DNA of 64,000 nt from an uncultured Prevotellaceae bacterium (GCA_947307015.1 CAMZHV010000001.1:107533-171532); one strand, 5' to 3'; positions 32,198 to 41,500 are shown, counted from the first letter of the stretch. Numbers and translations: made by a program. The notes: a model not told the origin generated them from the letters alone.

Positions 32198-33487
32198 TTA
32201 TAATTTCTTGAGTACAAGTGCCGAATTAGTGCCCCCGAAGCCGAAACTGTTGGAGAGAACGACGCTGAGGTCAATGTCCTCGACGGTAGTGCGAGCCAAG
32301 TTGAGCGTAGCAGCGTGCTCGTCGGGAGTCTCGAGGTTGATGTTAGGTGCTACGAAACGATTTTGCATCATCAAAACACAGTAGACAGCCTCGCTGGCTC
32401 CTGCCATCCAGCACTCGTGACCTGTCATAGACTTGGTGGAACTGATCCAGGCACGCTTGCCTTCGAAGAGGCGGGTCAGAGCCATAGCTTCGAACATATC
32501 ACCTTGGGGGGTAGAGGTAGCATGGGCATTGACATAATCAACCTCATCGGGTGTCACGCCGGCATCATTCATGGCGCGTTGCATGGCCAACATACAACCG
32601 TCGTCGGAAGGCTGTGAGATACCGCCGCCGTTCGAAGAGAAACCGTAGCCGCATACTTCGGCCAGAATAGTGGCACCGCGTGCCACGGCGTGATCGTAGT
32701 CCTCGAGGACGAGGGCTGCTGCTCCGCCGCTGGGGATAAGACCGTCTCGGTTGGCATCGAAAGGACGGCTGGCTTTTGTCGGTTCGTCCATGCGCTTGGA
32801 GAACGTACCGAGGGCGTCGAACGAAGCCATCGAGTAGTAGTTGGTCTCTTGGGCTCCACCAGCGAGGACGACATCTTGAAGGCCGTGCTTAATCATCATG
32901 TAAGCTACGCCTATGCTATGGCTACCGCTGGCGCAAGCTGCGCTGACGGTGAAATTGACACCGCGCAGGTGGAAGATAGTCGAGAGGTTCATGTTCACCG
33001 TTGAATTCATCGACTGGAAGATCAAACCCGAGCCCAGCAGCTGCGAGTCGTGCTTCTCTGCCATGAGATTAGCGCTCTCGATGACGGGCTGCGCCGACGA
33101 GTCGTTGCCGAAGATCACTCCGACTTCGTTTTGCAGCAGGTACTCTTCGTCTATGCCAGCGTTCTCGAAGGCTTCACGCGTGGCCATGAAAGCGTATTCG
33201 CCCTCCTCGGGCAGGCCGGCGCGCAGACGGCGGTGCAGCAACTTCTTCAGGTCGGGACGTGGCACAATGCCCGTCAGGGCGCTCTGATATCCGTAGCCTA
33301 TGCGCTCTGGTTCGAGGCCTATGCCCGACCGTCCTAAGCGCAGCGACTCCGTTACCTCTGTCAGATTCTGTCCGAGGCACGACCAAATACCTATGCCTGT
33401 AATAACAACTCTTCGGGTGGACTCTCCCCCCGCCCTCCCTATCAGGGAGGGAGCAGAATGTTTTTGACTATTTATGTTTTCTTCCAT
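32198..33487 (-). CDS. FabF-like ketosynthase
   Basis: 429-residue condensing enzyme, complete: Cys185 in SAACASGSHS, His in NAHATSTPQGD and His in SMTGHECWMAG. The N-terminus before RRVVITGIGIW is unusual: residues about 11-22 (SAPSLIGRAGGES) come from palindromic element A, and no start codon exists downstream of it before the fold begins. The first 10 residues are therefore supplied by sequence 5' of the repeat. It lies 85 bases after fabG, with a second, inverted copy of element A in the gap. It is likely one of the polyene chain-extending synthases. Confidence 0.88.
   Translation of the reverse strand: MEENINSQKHSAPSLIGRAGGESTRRVVITGIGIWSCLGQNLTEVTESLRLGRSGIGLEPERIGYGYQSALTGIVPRPDLKKLLHRRLRAGLPEEGEYAFMATREAFENAGIDEEYLLQNEVGVIFGNDSSAQPVIESANLMAEKHDSQLLGSGLIFQSMNSTVNMNLSTIFHLRGVNFTVSAACASGSHSIGVAYMMIKHGLQDVVLAGGAQETNYYSMASFDALGTFSKRMDEPTKASRPFDANRDGLIPSGGAAALVLEDYDHAVARGATILAEVCGYGFSSNGGGISQPSDDGCMLAMQRAMNDAGVTPDEVDYVNAHATSTPQGDMFEAMALTRLFEGKRAWISSTKSMTGHECWMAGASEAVYCVLMMQNRFVAPNINLETPDEHAATLNLARTTVEDIDLSVVLSNSFGFGGTNSALVLKKL
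33421..33457. repeat. In-frame palindromic element A, copy 4
   Basis: GACTCTCCCCCCGCCCTCCC then TATCAGGGAGGGAGCAG; loop TATC versus TGTT elsewhere. On the minus strand it is the first part of the ketosynthase gene. Confidence 0.88.
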
Positions 33488-33537
33488 AAAAGGGTTATTT
33501 GCTTATTTATATTTGCTATCAATTCTTGTTAAGTAAT

Positions 33538-33573
33538 CGCTCCCTCCCTAACAGGGAGGGCGGGGGAGAGTCT
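33538..33573. repeat. Palindromic element A, copy 5 (intergenic, inverted)
   Basis: Inverted copy: CGCTCCCTCCCTAACAGGGA then GGGCGGGGGAGAGTCT. It reaches to the stop codon of fabG. With copy 4 it forms an inverted pair 80 bases apart, as in the acyltransferase gene at 1157-1255. Confidence 0.88.
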
Positions 33574-34304
33574 TATGTATATAACCCTCCATTGATGCTC
33601 ACCACTTCGCCCGTGATATAGGCAGCCTTATCCGAGACAAGGAAGGCGACGAGATCGGCCACTTCCTCGGGTTTGCCGAAGCGGTTCATTGGCACAAGTT
33701 TCTTGAGCTCGTCCACGGGCAGGTCTTTAGTCATGTCTGTCTCGATGAAGCCTGGTGCTACGGCATTCACAGTCACACCGCGTGCAGCACATTCCTGTGC
33801 CAGCGCCTTGGTAGCTCCGATGAGGGCAGCTTTGGCTGCGCTGTAATTGGCCTGTCCGGGCATACCTTTGATGCCGCTGAGCGAAGCCATATTCACGATG
33901 CGGCCGCCGTGTTTGCGTTGCATCATCTTTGGCAGGCAGCGCTTGGTGACGAAGTAGAAACCATCGAGGGATGTCTGTAGCACAGCACGCCAGTCCTCGG
34001 TAGGCATCATGAACATGAGGTTGTCGCGACGGATGCCGGCGTTGTTCACGAGGTAAGCGATGTAATCGTCGGGATGTGCTTCCTGCCACGCCGACAGCGC
34101 GGCCTCGACCTGCGCCTCGTCGCCCACGTTGAAGGGCATCAGCTCGGCCTGTGCGCCAGCCGCTTCCACCTGTGCTTTCACCTCTTCGGCGGCGGCGGCG
34201 TTGGACTGATAGTTCACGAGGACGGGGATTCCCATCTTAGCGAGTTTCAAACATACGGCGCGTCCTAAGCCGCGTGAACCTCCTGTGACTAATGCGTATT
34301 TCAT
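33573..34304 (-). CDS. 3-oxoacyl-ACP reductase (FabG type)
   Basis: Short-chain dehydrogenase that reduces 3-oxoacyl-ACP with NADPH. TGGSRGLGRA (residues 7-16) binds the cofactor, NNAG is at 87-90, and Ser141, Tyr154 and Lys158 form the catalytic set. 243 residues is standard. Its start overlaps the end of the ammonia-lyase gene by 4 bases, so the two are coupled; as a dedicated paralogue it would serve the polyene cycle rather than housekeeping fatty acid synthesis. Confidence 0.92.
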   Translation of the reverse strand: MKYALVTGGSRGLGRAVCLKLAKMGIPVLVNYQSNAAAAEEVKAQVEAAGAQAELMPFNVGDEAQVEAALSAWQEAHPDDYIAYLVNNAGIRRDNLMFMMPTEDWRAVLQTSLDGFYFVTKRCLPKMMQRKHGGRIVNMASLSGIKGMPGQANYSAAKAALIGATKALAQECAARGVTVNAVAPGFIETDMTKDLPVDELKKLVPMNRFGKPEEVADLVAFLVSDKAAYITGEVVSINGGLYT

Positions 34305-35833
34305 TGTTTGATGAGTTTTGTTTTTAAGAACTCTTCCACCGCAGCAATTTCCTTGTAGAAAGGAGTGTCGTCGATGAAGAGCGGAACTATCGCGCGAACC
34401 TTATCATATAGCGCGCGCGAAGCGGGACACAATCGGTCAGCGATCTTACGGCAGTCCGTGGCCTGTGTCAGGGCAATCATTTGCACGGCCATCACCTGAT
34501 ATGCGTTCTCAATAACGCGCTTGGTGATCAGCGCCGTGTTCGTGCCCATCGACACAATATCTTGATTATCGTTGTTGTTAGGGATGCTGTGTACATAGTT
34601 GGGCATGGCCAGCGTCTGACACTCGGCGGTCGTTGAGGTAGCGGTGAACTGGCACGCTTGCATACCGTAGTTCAGTCCCAGCGTTCCTAAGTTCAGGAAG
34701 GGCGGGAGAATGTCGTCGTTGATGCGGTTGTGGAACAGGTAGTTGAGCTGTCGCTCGCTGGTCATGGCGAGTCGCACGATGGCGATCTTCACCTTGTCTT
34801 GTTCCAGCGAGATGTAGTCGCCGTGGAAATTGCCGCCGTGGTACACATTCTGCGTCTCGGGATCCACAATGGGGTTGTCAGAAGCTGAGTTAACCTCATC
34901 CTCCAACACCTGCCGTGAAGCCATGAGCGTATCATAAATGGGGCCGAGAATCTGGGGCGTGCAGCGCAGCGAGTAGTAAGCCTGCACCTTGTGTTTGAAC
35001 ACGCTTTCGGTGTTCTTGGCTGGGTCATATAGCTCATGCTCGCGTTTCTTCATCAGGCTCCCGCCCTCAGCCATCTCCCGCATACGCTGTGCAATGACCT
35101 GCTGTCCATCGTGACGGCGGCACTCATTGAGGGGCACGGCCATCATATCGTCGTAGCTCTCGGCAATCTCATTCATCCAGACAGCCGCGGCGATGCTCCA
35201 GTCCAGCAGGCGCTCGGCCAGTACCTGATTGACGAGCCCTATGCCTGTCATCACGCTGGTGCCGTTGGTGATGGAGAGGCCCTCACGGATGTGTATGTCT
35301 ATAGGCTTCAGGCCGCACTCGCGCAGCACCTCTGCTGTCGGGCGCCATACGCCGTTGTAATGCACCTCACCTTCGCCGATGAGCGTCAAGGCGATATGAG
35401 CCAGCTGCACCAAGTCGCCGCTAGCGCCTACGCTGCCGTGTTCGGGGATAAGGGGAATGATACCACGGTTGATGAATGCCGTGAGCAGTTCCAAGACCTC
35501 GGGATGAATGCCGCTACGGGCTTGCAGGAACGACCCCAGGCGTGCAATCATCGCGGCCTTAACGTACAGGTCGGGTAGGGGAGCGCCCGCACCCGTTGAG
35601 TGGCTGCGAATGATGTTATATTGAAGATCCTTCAGGTATTTGTCGTCGACGCGCCACTGTGCCATAGGGCCAAAGCCGGTATTGATGCCGTAGATGACCT
35701 TCTCACGCGAAAAAGACTCCAGGAATCGGTAGCAGCGCTCAACCTCCGCTACCGCATCTTTGTCGAGCTGCAGCGGAGCGTTGTCGAAAAGGATTTTTTC
35801 TATCTGCTGATATCGAATTTTATGGGTTGACAT
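34301..35833 (-). CDS. Aromatic amino acid ammonia-lyase (HAL/TAL family)
   Basis: Removes ammonia from tyrosine, phenylalanine or histidine with an MIO cofactor. The MIO triad Ala137-Ser138-Gly139 is in GSVGASGDLVQLAH; YGINTGFGPMA carries the catalytic Tyr. 510 residues from the ATG at 35833, close to a TACCTTTG promoter. The selectivity loop reads RSHSTG (Ser77-His78), the histidase-like pair rather than the HL of Rhodobacter TAL, so substrate is not settled by motif; but no other hut genes are near, and the polyene operon points to tyrosine and a 4-coumarate starter. First gene of the operon. Confidence 0.85.
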   Translation of the reverse strand: MSTHKIRYQQIEKILFDNAPLQLDKDAVAEVERCYRFLESFSREKVIYGINTGFGPMAQWRVDDKYLKDLQYNIIRSHSTGAGAPLPDLYVKAAMIARLGSFLQARSGIHPEVLELLTAFINRGIIPLIPEHGSVGASGDLVQLAHIALTLIGEGEVHYNGVWRPTAEVLRECGLKPIDIHIREGLSITNGTSVMTGIGLVNQVLAERLLDWSIAAAVWMNEIAESYDDMMAVPLNECRRHDGQQVIAQRMREMAEGGSLMKKREHELYDPAKNTESVFKHKVQAYYSLRCTPQILGPIYDTLMASRQVLEDEVNSASDNPIVDPETQNVYHGGNFHGDYISLEQDKVKIAIVRLAMTSERQLNYLFHNRINDDILPPFLNLGTLGLNYGMQACQFTATSTTAECQTLAMPNYVHSIPNNNDNQDIVSMGTNTALITKRVIENAYQVMAVQMIALTQATDCRKIADRLCPASRALYDKVRAIVPLFIDDTPFYKEIAAVEEFLKTKLIKQ

Positions 35834-35858
35834 AACCACATTAATAAATATGCGGGCG

Positions 35859-35866
35859 CAAAGGTA
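35859..35866 (-). promoter_or_regulatory. Promoter -7 box of the aryl-polyene operon
   Basis: Minus strand TACCTTTG, 25 bases before the lyase ATG. All 24 downstream minus-strand genes have short spacers or overlaps, and no other clear TAnnTTTG box was noticed between them. Confidence 0.6.
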
Positions 35867-35940
35867 CGCTTTTTCTTCCATATATGACGAAGAAATCAGT
35901 AAAATTGTATGATACGAAAGAAAGTTTAGGCCGTTTTGCT

Positions 35941-35960
35941 GATTATTTAGCTAAATAATC
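35941..35960. promoter_or_regulatory. Perfect 20-bp palindrome, candidate operator
   Basis: GATTATTTAGCTAAATAATC is identical to its reverse complement. It ends one base before the TATATTTG box of the GH2 gene and so lies between its -33 and -7 elements, 75 bases upstream of the divergent lyase promoter. A repressor or activator dimer could bind here. Confidence 0.55.
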
Positions 35961-35961
35961 C

Positions 35962-35969
35962 TATATTTG
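35962..35969 (+). promoter_or_regulatory. Promoter -7 box for the GH2 gene
   Basis: TATATTTG, 30 bases before the ATG at 35999; TTTG at 35935-35938 may be the -33 element (23-base spacing, slightly long). Confidence 0.6.
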
Positions 35970-35998
35970 CACACAAAATCCATCAATATTCAACACAA

Positions 35999-38557
35999 AT
36001 GAAACGTTTTTCCCTCCTCTCGCTCCTTTTCCTCGTCTCAATCCTTACCCTTCATCCTTCATCCCTCTCTCCTCGCACCTCTGTGCTGATGAATTTCGGA
36101 TGGAAGTTCCATGCTGGTGACATCACGGGTGCCGAAGCCTTGAATTACGATGATAGTGCTTGGCGGCTCGTGAACCTGCCCCACGACTTCCAGATTGAGC
36201 AGCCGTGGGTGGCCCCTGGCAGTGACGAGCGGCCCGATGCTTCCGATCCAGGCGCCAATGTTCGCAGTCGGCTGTCATCGCGCGGCTTCAAGGAGATGGG
36301 TATTGGCTGGTATCGTAAAACGTTCACGCCCGATGAGGCTTGGCGAGACCGACGTGTGCTCATCGATTTCGAGGGCATACTTTATGTCGGCGATGCATAC
36401 ATAAATGGCCATTTCATCGGGAAAACTGACTACGGATACCTCGGATTCGAAGCCGATATTACAAAGCACTTACGCTGGGGGGAACCTAATGTTATTGCTG
36501 TGTGTGCTGACACACGTGAGGCTAACAATAGTCGCTGGTACACTGGTGCTGGTCTCTATCGAGATGTGCATATCATCGTTACTGATCCAGAAGTGTATTT
36601 CACCCGCCATCCGTTGCGCATCGTTGCTACCCTCGACAGCGCCGCCCTTGCTTCCCCCTCGTCGGGTTCGGCGTCTGGCGTTTTTCCCGCTAACGTCTCC
36701 ATCACCGCCGAGGCGCTTCGCTTGGGGCCAGCAGGAAAGACCTTGACCTTCCGCATTCGCATCCTCGACTGCGAGGGCCGCGTCGTGGCAGACGCGAGTT
36801 CATGCGAACCCTTCCGTGCCAATCAACGCTGTCGCGAATACCAGTTGCCTGCCATCAAGATTCCCAATGCCCATCTCTGGGACATTGACGACCCGTATCT
36901 CTACACGGCAGAGGTGTCGGTCTATAGTAAAACTGGTGTCGTGGCCGATTGCGTCCGTTCGCGTTTCGGCATCCGCCAGCTGGAGTTCTCGCCTGAGTTC
37001 GGCATGAAGCTGAACGGCAAGAAAGTCCTGCTCAAGGGCATCGCTAATCATCACACCCTCGGCGCTCTCGGTGCAGCGGCCTATCCGCGAGCCATAGAGA
37101 AGCGTCTGCGGCTATTGAAGGAGTTTGGATTCAATCATATACGTACCTCGCACAACCCCTATAGCGAGAGCCTCCTTGACCTCTGCGACTCGCTGGGCAT
37201 TCTCGTCGTGGACGAGTTGTACGACAAATGGCTCACGCAATACTGCGGCGGACGTGCCGAATGGACAGCGCTATGGCAGCACGACATTCCCGAATGGATC
37301 ACGCGTGATCGCAACCACCCGTGCATCGTGTTCTGGAGCCTTGGCAATGAGCTGCAGACTTACTGGAACATTCCATACGCCGACTGGGGTGTGACGCCTT
37401 ATCGGATGCAAAAACAACTACTTAAACGCTACGACGACACGCGCCTGATTACCGTGGCGATGCACCCGCGTGGGCGCTCCATAGAGACCGATTCGCTGCC
37501 AGCACCGTTGGTGATGGAAACGGATATCGCTGCGTACAACTACCGTTATATGTATTTTCCCGGCGACGGCCGCCGTTTTCCGTGGATGATGTTCTATCAG
37601 AGCGAAGCCACGATGGCTGCGATGGGGCCTAATTTCTATGAGATGGATCTCGACAGGGTGATAGGCCTTGCCTACTGGGGTGCTATCGATTATCTTGGCG
37701 AGAGTCAGGGCTGGCCGGCCAAGGGCTGGGCACAAGGCGCGTTCAATATTGACTTGACGACTAAGCCCAATGCCTATCTGGCCAAAAGCATCTTCACGGA
37801 CGAGCCTACCGTCCATCTCAGCTTCCAGGAGCAGAGCCGCGACATTGATTGGAACGGTGTTAAACAACGCATCCGTCGCCTAACTGACCACTGGACACGC
37901 ACGCCTGGCGAGGCACTGAACCTGACCATTTATACCAATTGCGACGAGGTGGAGCTCATCGTCAACGGCAAGAGCCTCGGCACGAAGGTCAACGACCGCG
38001 CTAACCCAAAGGTGCGCAACCAAATCCATTGGGACACATTCAACTATGAACCTGGTTATATCGAGGCAATCGCCCGCAACAACGGAAAAGTCGTTGCCCG
38101 TCACCGCGAAGAGACCGCTGGAGAGGCCGTCGCCCTGCGACTCGTGCCAGATCTCAACGGTTCTTCCGGAGGTTCCGGACAATCCGGTTATTCCGGATCT
38201 TATTGGCATAGCGATGGTCTTGACCTCCAGCACGTCTACGTTGAAGCCGTTGACAAGCGCGGTCGCGTGGTTCCTACCGCTACCGCTGACGTTCAATTTA
38301 ACTTGGAATCGCAATTAGCAAAACAATCTACTCCCTCCCTGCAAAAAAGGGTGGGGGATGAGTCCCTTCCCTCTATCGTCGCCGTTTCTTCTGGCGACCA
38401 TTACAGCGACGAGCTGACCTGCACCGACCACCGCCGCCTTTACGACGGTCGTGCCTTAGTCATCCTCCGCGCCGGCACAGCCCCCGCTACCGTCACCCTC
38501 ACTGCCACCGTTTCTGGACTCAAGCCTGCCAAGCTGAAGATGCAGATTATGCCTTAG
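35999..38557 (+). CDS. Exported glycoside hydrolase family 2 (beta-galactosidase-like)
   Basis: 852 residues with a signal peptide (MKRFSLLSLLFLVSIL). Order: sugar-binding jelly roll (NFGWKFHAGD, NLPHDFQIEQPW), Ig-like domain, TIM barrel with acid/base Glu451 in WSLGNELQ and probable nucleophile Glu536 in FYQSEATM, then a DUF4982-like domain (VELIVNGKSLGTK). Beta-galactosidase or another beta-glycosidase acting on side chains of plant glycans. It converges on the regulator gene with 17 bases between. Three repeat-derived inserts sit in it: element B (36644-36679), repeat D (38161-38200) and a degenerate element A (38330-38364), all in loops or linkers. Confidence 0.85.
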   Translation: MKRFSLLSLLFLVSILTLHPSSLSPRTSVLMNFGWKFHAGDITGAEALNYDDSAWRLVNLPHDFQIEQPWVAPGSDERPDASDPGANVRSRLSSRGFKEMGIGWYRKTFTPDEAWRDRRVLIDFEGILYVGDAYINGHFIGKTDYGYLGFEADITKHLRWGEPNVIAVCADTREANNSRWYTGAGLYRDVHIIVTDPEVYFTRHPLRIVATLDSAALASPSSGSASGVFPANVSITAEALRLGPAGKTLTFRIRILDCEGRVVADASSCEPFRANQRCREYQLPAIKIPNAHLWDIDDPYLYTAEVSVYSKTGVVADCVRSRFGIRQLEFSPEFGMKLNGKKVLLKGIANHHTLGALGAAAYPRAIEKRLRLLKEFGFNHIRTSHNPYSESLLDLCDSLGILVVDELYDKWLTQYCGGRAEWTALWQHDIPEWITRDRNHPCIVFWSLGNELQTYWNIPYADWGVTPYRMQKQLLKRYDDTRLITVAMHPRGRSIETDSLPAPLVMETDIAAYNYRYMYFPGDGRRFPWMMFYQSEATMAAMGPNFYEMDLDRVIGLAYWGAIDYLGESQGWPAKGWAQGAFNIDLTTKPNAYLAKSIFTDEPTVHLSFQEQSRDIDWNGVKQRIRRLTDHWTRTPGEALNLTIYTNCDEVELIVNGKSLGTKVNDRANPKVRNQIHWDTFNYEPGYIEAIARNNGKVVARHREETAGEAVALRLVPDLNGSSGGSGQSGYSGSYWHSDGLDLQHVYVEAVDKRGRVVPTATADVQFNLESQLAKQSTPSLQKRVGDESLPSIVAVSSGDHYSDELTCTDHRRLYDGRALVILRAGTAPATVTLTATVSGLKPAKLKMQIMP
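36644..36679 (+). repeat. Element B, copy 3 (inside GH2 gene)
   Basis: GCCCTTGCTTCCCCCTCGTC then GGGTTCGGCGTCTGG, aligning with 10778-10811 and 11756-11789 on the opposite strand. It adds about 12 residues (ALASPSSGSASG) in a loop of the sugar-binding region. Confidence 0.55.
38161..38200 (+). repeat. Repeat D, copy 2 (GH2 linker)
   Basis: Four TTCCGG-type units: TTCTTCCGGAGGTTCCGGAC then AATCCGGTTATTCCGGATCT. Encodes SSGGSGQSGYSGS between two C-terminal domains. Confidence 0.65.
38330..38364. repeat. Degenerate element A, copy 6 (inside GH2 gene)
   Basis: ACTCCCTCCCTGCAAAAAAG then GGTGGGGGATGAGTC keeps the flanks of the inverted form of element A with a changed centre. Read in frame as STPSLQKRVGDES, clearly related to SAPSLTGRAGGES. 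Confidence 0.6.
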
Positions 38558-38574
38558 TCCCTTCCGCTATTATC

Positions 38575-41500
38575 TCAACTCTCTTTCCGTTGATGTTCAC
38601 GCATATAGTCGCGCGGAGAGAGACCGTAGAAGCGTTTGAAAATGGTAGAGAAGGAGGCAGAATTGTTGAAACCGCAGGCGTACATGACCTCCGTGACATT
38701 CATGCCGTGGTTGGCCAGCAAGTGAGCTGCCTGCTTAAGGCGGATGTTTCGGATGAAGTCGTGAGGCGTTTGTCCTGTGAGCTCTTTCATCTTGCGGTGG
38801 AGGTGTACACGGCTGATGCCGACTTCGCTCGCTATGCGGTCTACGCTGAGTTCAGCATTGCCTAAATTCTTGTTAATGACATCCATAACACGTTCGAGGA
38901 GCTTTTCATCGGGCGATTTCATCTGTACCTCGTCTACGCGTTCTTCGAGACTGTCGTTGCGTCCGTATTTCAGTCGCAACAGGTCGTGGCGGTGCAGGAG
39001 GTTGATGATGGTGCGCCGCAGGATATCCATGTTAAACGGCTTGATAATGTAGGCATCAGCACCTGTTTCGAGCCCTTCAAGCTGGTCTTCGTCGCTGCTC
39101 TTGGCGGTGAGGAGAATCACGGGAATATGGTTCGTCAGGGTGTTGGCCTTAATCTTGGAGCACATGGTGTTACCGTCCATCTCAGGCATCATGACATCGG
39201 AAATGACGATGTCGGGCAGCGACGTGATGACCTGCTTGAGACCTTCCATGCCGTTGCTGCAAGCGGTGACATCGTAGTTCTCACTCAACTCGGTGACGAG
39301 GGCGTTGCGTATCTCGTCGTCATCTTCGACCACAACGAGAGTCTGGCGTCGTGCCTTGCGTAGGAGTGGCTGAGTGGCTGAGTTGGTTTTTTCTTCCTCA
39401 TCCTCATCATCGATAGCATTGCCAACTAAACCATCGGACGCATTGCTTGGGGTGTCGGACGTGATCATCTCTTCCGCGTTGAGGTGAGCGTTACCGAGCG
39501 GTATGGTAACGACGAACTCGCAGCCTTTGCCATCGGCATTATTATGAACGCTGATGTGTCCGTGGTGAAGCTCTACTAGGGCTCGCGTCAAGTCGAGGCC
39601 TATGCCAGTGCCGACATTACGGTCGTTGGCTGTGGATGGCTGTTGATAGAATCGTTCAAAAATGTGCCCCATAGCTTCTTCGGGGATTTTCTCTCCGTCA
39701 TCGTATACGGAGATAATGGCGTTGCCGTTGTCGTGACTGACGCGAATACGGATATTACCTCCTGGGGGAGTGAACTTAAAGGCGTTGGAAAGTATGTTGA
39801 CAACGACTTTGTCAAAATTGTTGCGGTCTATCCAAACGGGTAGCACGTCATCGTCGTGTTCAAAGGTGAAATTCATGTTCTTCGTCTTAGCCTGCAAGCC
39901 AAACATCTCATAGATATCTTTGACAAATCCGATGAGGTCGGTTTCGCACATGCGCATATTCATCTGTCCTTTGTCAATCTTGCGGAGATCCATCATCTGA
40001 TTGATGAGTCCAAGGATGCGCTGTGCGTTGCGGCGCATTGTCTCGTATGTGCTACGGCGATGTGGGTCGTCATCCTGTTTGATGAGTGAAAGTAGTGGCG
40101 TGAGAATCAGCGTCATTGGCGTGCGTATCTCGTGGCTTATGTTCATGAAGAAACGCAATTTGGCATCGGCCATCTGCTCGGCGTGGATGTGCTCCTGTAA
40201 ACGTAGGCGGTCACGCATCTTGCGGCGGCGGTAGAGGTAGATGAGCCAGGAGGAGAGGGCAGCCAGCATCCCATAAGCTATCCAGGCCCACACGGAGGCA
40301 TACCATGGCGAATGAATCTTGACCGTGAACTCGCGCACTTCCGTCTCCTGCTGGTTGTTGACGGCCTTGACGCGGAAACGGTACGTGCCGGGTGCCATGC
40401 CGTTGAAGGTGAGCTCGTTGGCACCCGTCTGGAGGCGTTTCCAGTCATCGTCGTTGATGCGATAGAGATAGGCGATGTGCTCGGGGGTGTCATAGGTGAA
40501 GGTCGAGAGCTTGATGGTGAAGGCGTTGTCGAAACTGCTGAGGTCGAAGCGGTGAGCGTTGATGACAGTAGTGTCGGTGACGGTGTAGATGCCGGACTTG
40601 ACCCCAGATGTTACCGGGGTATGTCCAATGATGAATTCAGTGAGGTAGACGTTGGCCCGCCACGTTTGCAGCTTCACGTCGGCAGGATTGAACCAGCTGA
40701 CGCCTCCCGTACCGCCGAAGAGCAACGCACCACGCTGGCTCATACTCACTGCGCCGTCAGAAAACTCGCTGCCTTGTAGGCCGTTATCGACATAATAATT
40801 ATCAAAAGTCTCGCGCGTAGGATTGAAGCATGTGAGACCGTGGTCGGTACCTATCCACAGTTTGCCCTGACGGTCGCCGATGATGGATGCTATGCCATCG
40901 GCAGGAAGTCCGTCGTGGGTGGTGTAGTGGTGCTGTTCATGTGTGTTGAGGTCGTAGCTGTAGAGGCCGTCGCTGGTTCCGAGCCACACAATGTTGCGAC
41001 TGTCAACATATACGGAGCGGGCAAAGGTGCCCCGGAAGGCACAGTTGCTACCAAAAGTGGTAAGCCAGCTGTCTGCTTCAATGTCGTAGCAGCATAGTCC
41101 CACCGAGCAGGCCACCAAGAGTCGTTTGCCGTCGGGTGTTAGGCATAGCTTGGTGAGGTAGTTGTTGGGCAGGCTGTTGACGGTGCTGTCCAAATCGGCG
41201 CTATCATGTACGCGGTAGGTTGTCTGCTTGTTGCTGAGGACGTTGTGGCGCACGAGCCCGCCGCCCATGGTCGCGATCCAGACGTCTCCCTCCATGTTGG
41301 CGGCGAGTCCGAAGATGTTAGCTACGCCGTTCTGCCCAATGCTGACGCCGTGCCACTGGCCTGATGAGGGTTCTATCCATCCGCAACCGTCACCGTAAGA
41401 ACCCAACCAAATATTACCTTTGACGTCTTCGGTCATGTCGAGAATCGTGGAGGGGAGATCGGTAAAATGACGGGTACGGCTGAAATCATTCTTGTCGACG

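Noticed and set aside
34301..35833. Histidine degradation (hut) operon
   Set aside because: Only the lyase is present; the coupled genes are fabG and ketosynthases.
7632..35833. Complete flexirubin cluster
   Set aside because: No DarA or DarB (KAS III-type) homologue was found, so the dialkylresorcinol half cannot be made from these genes.
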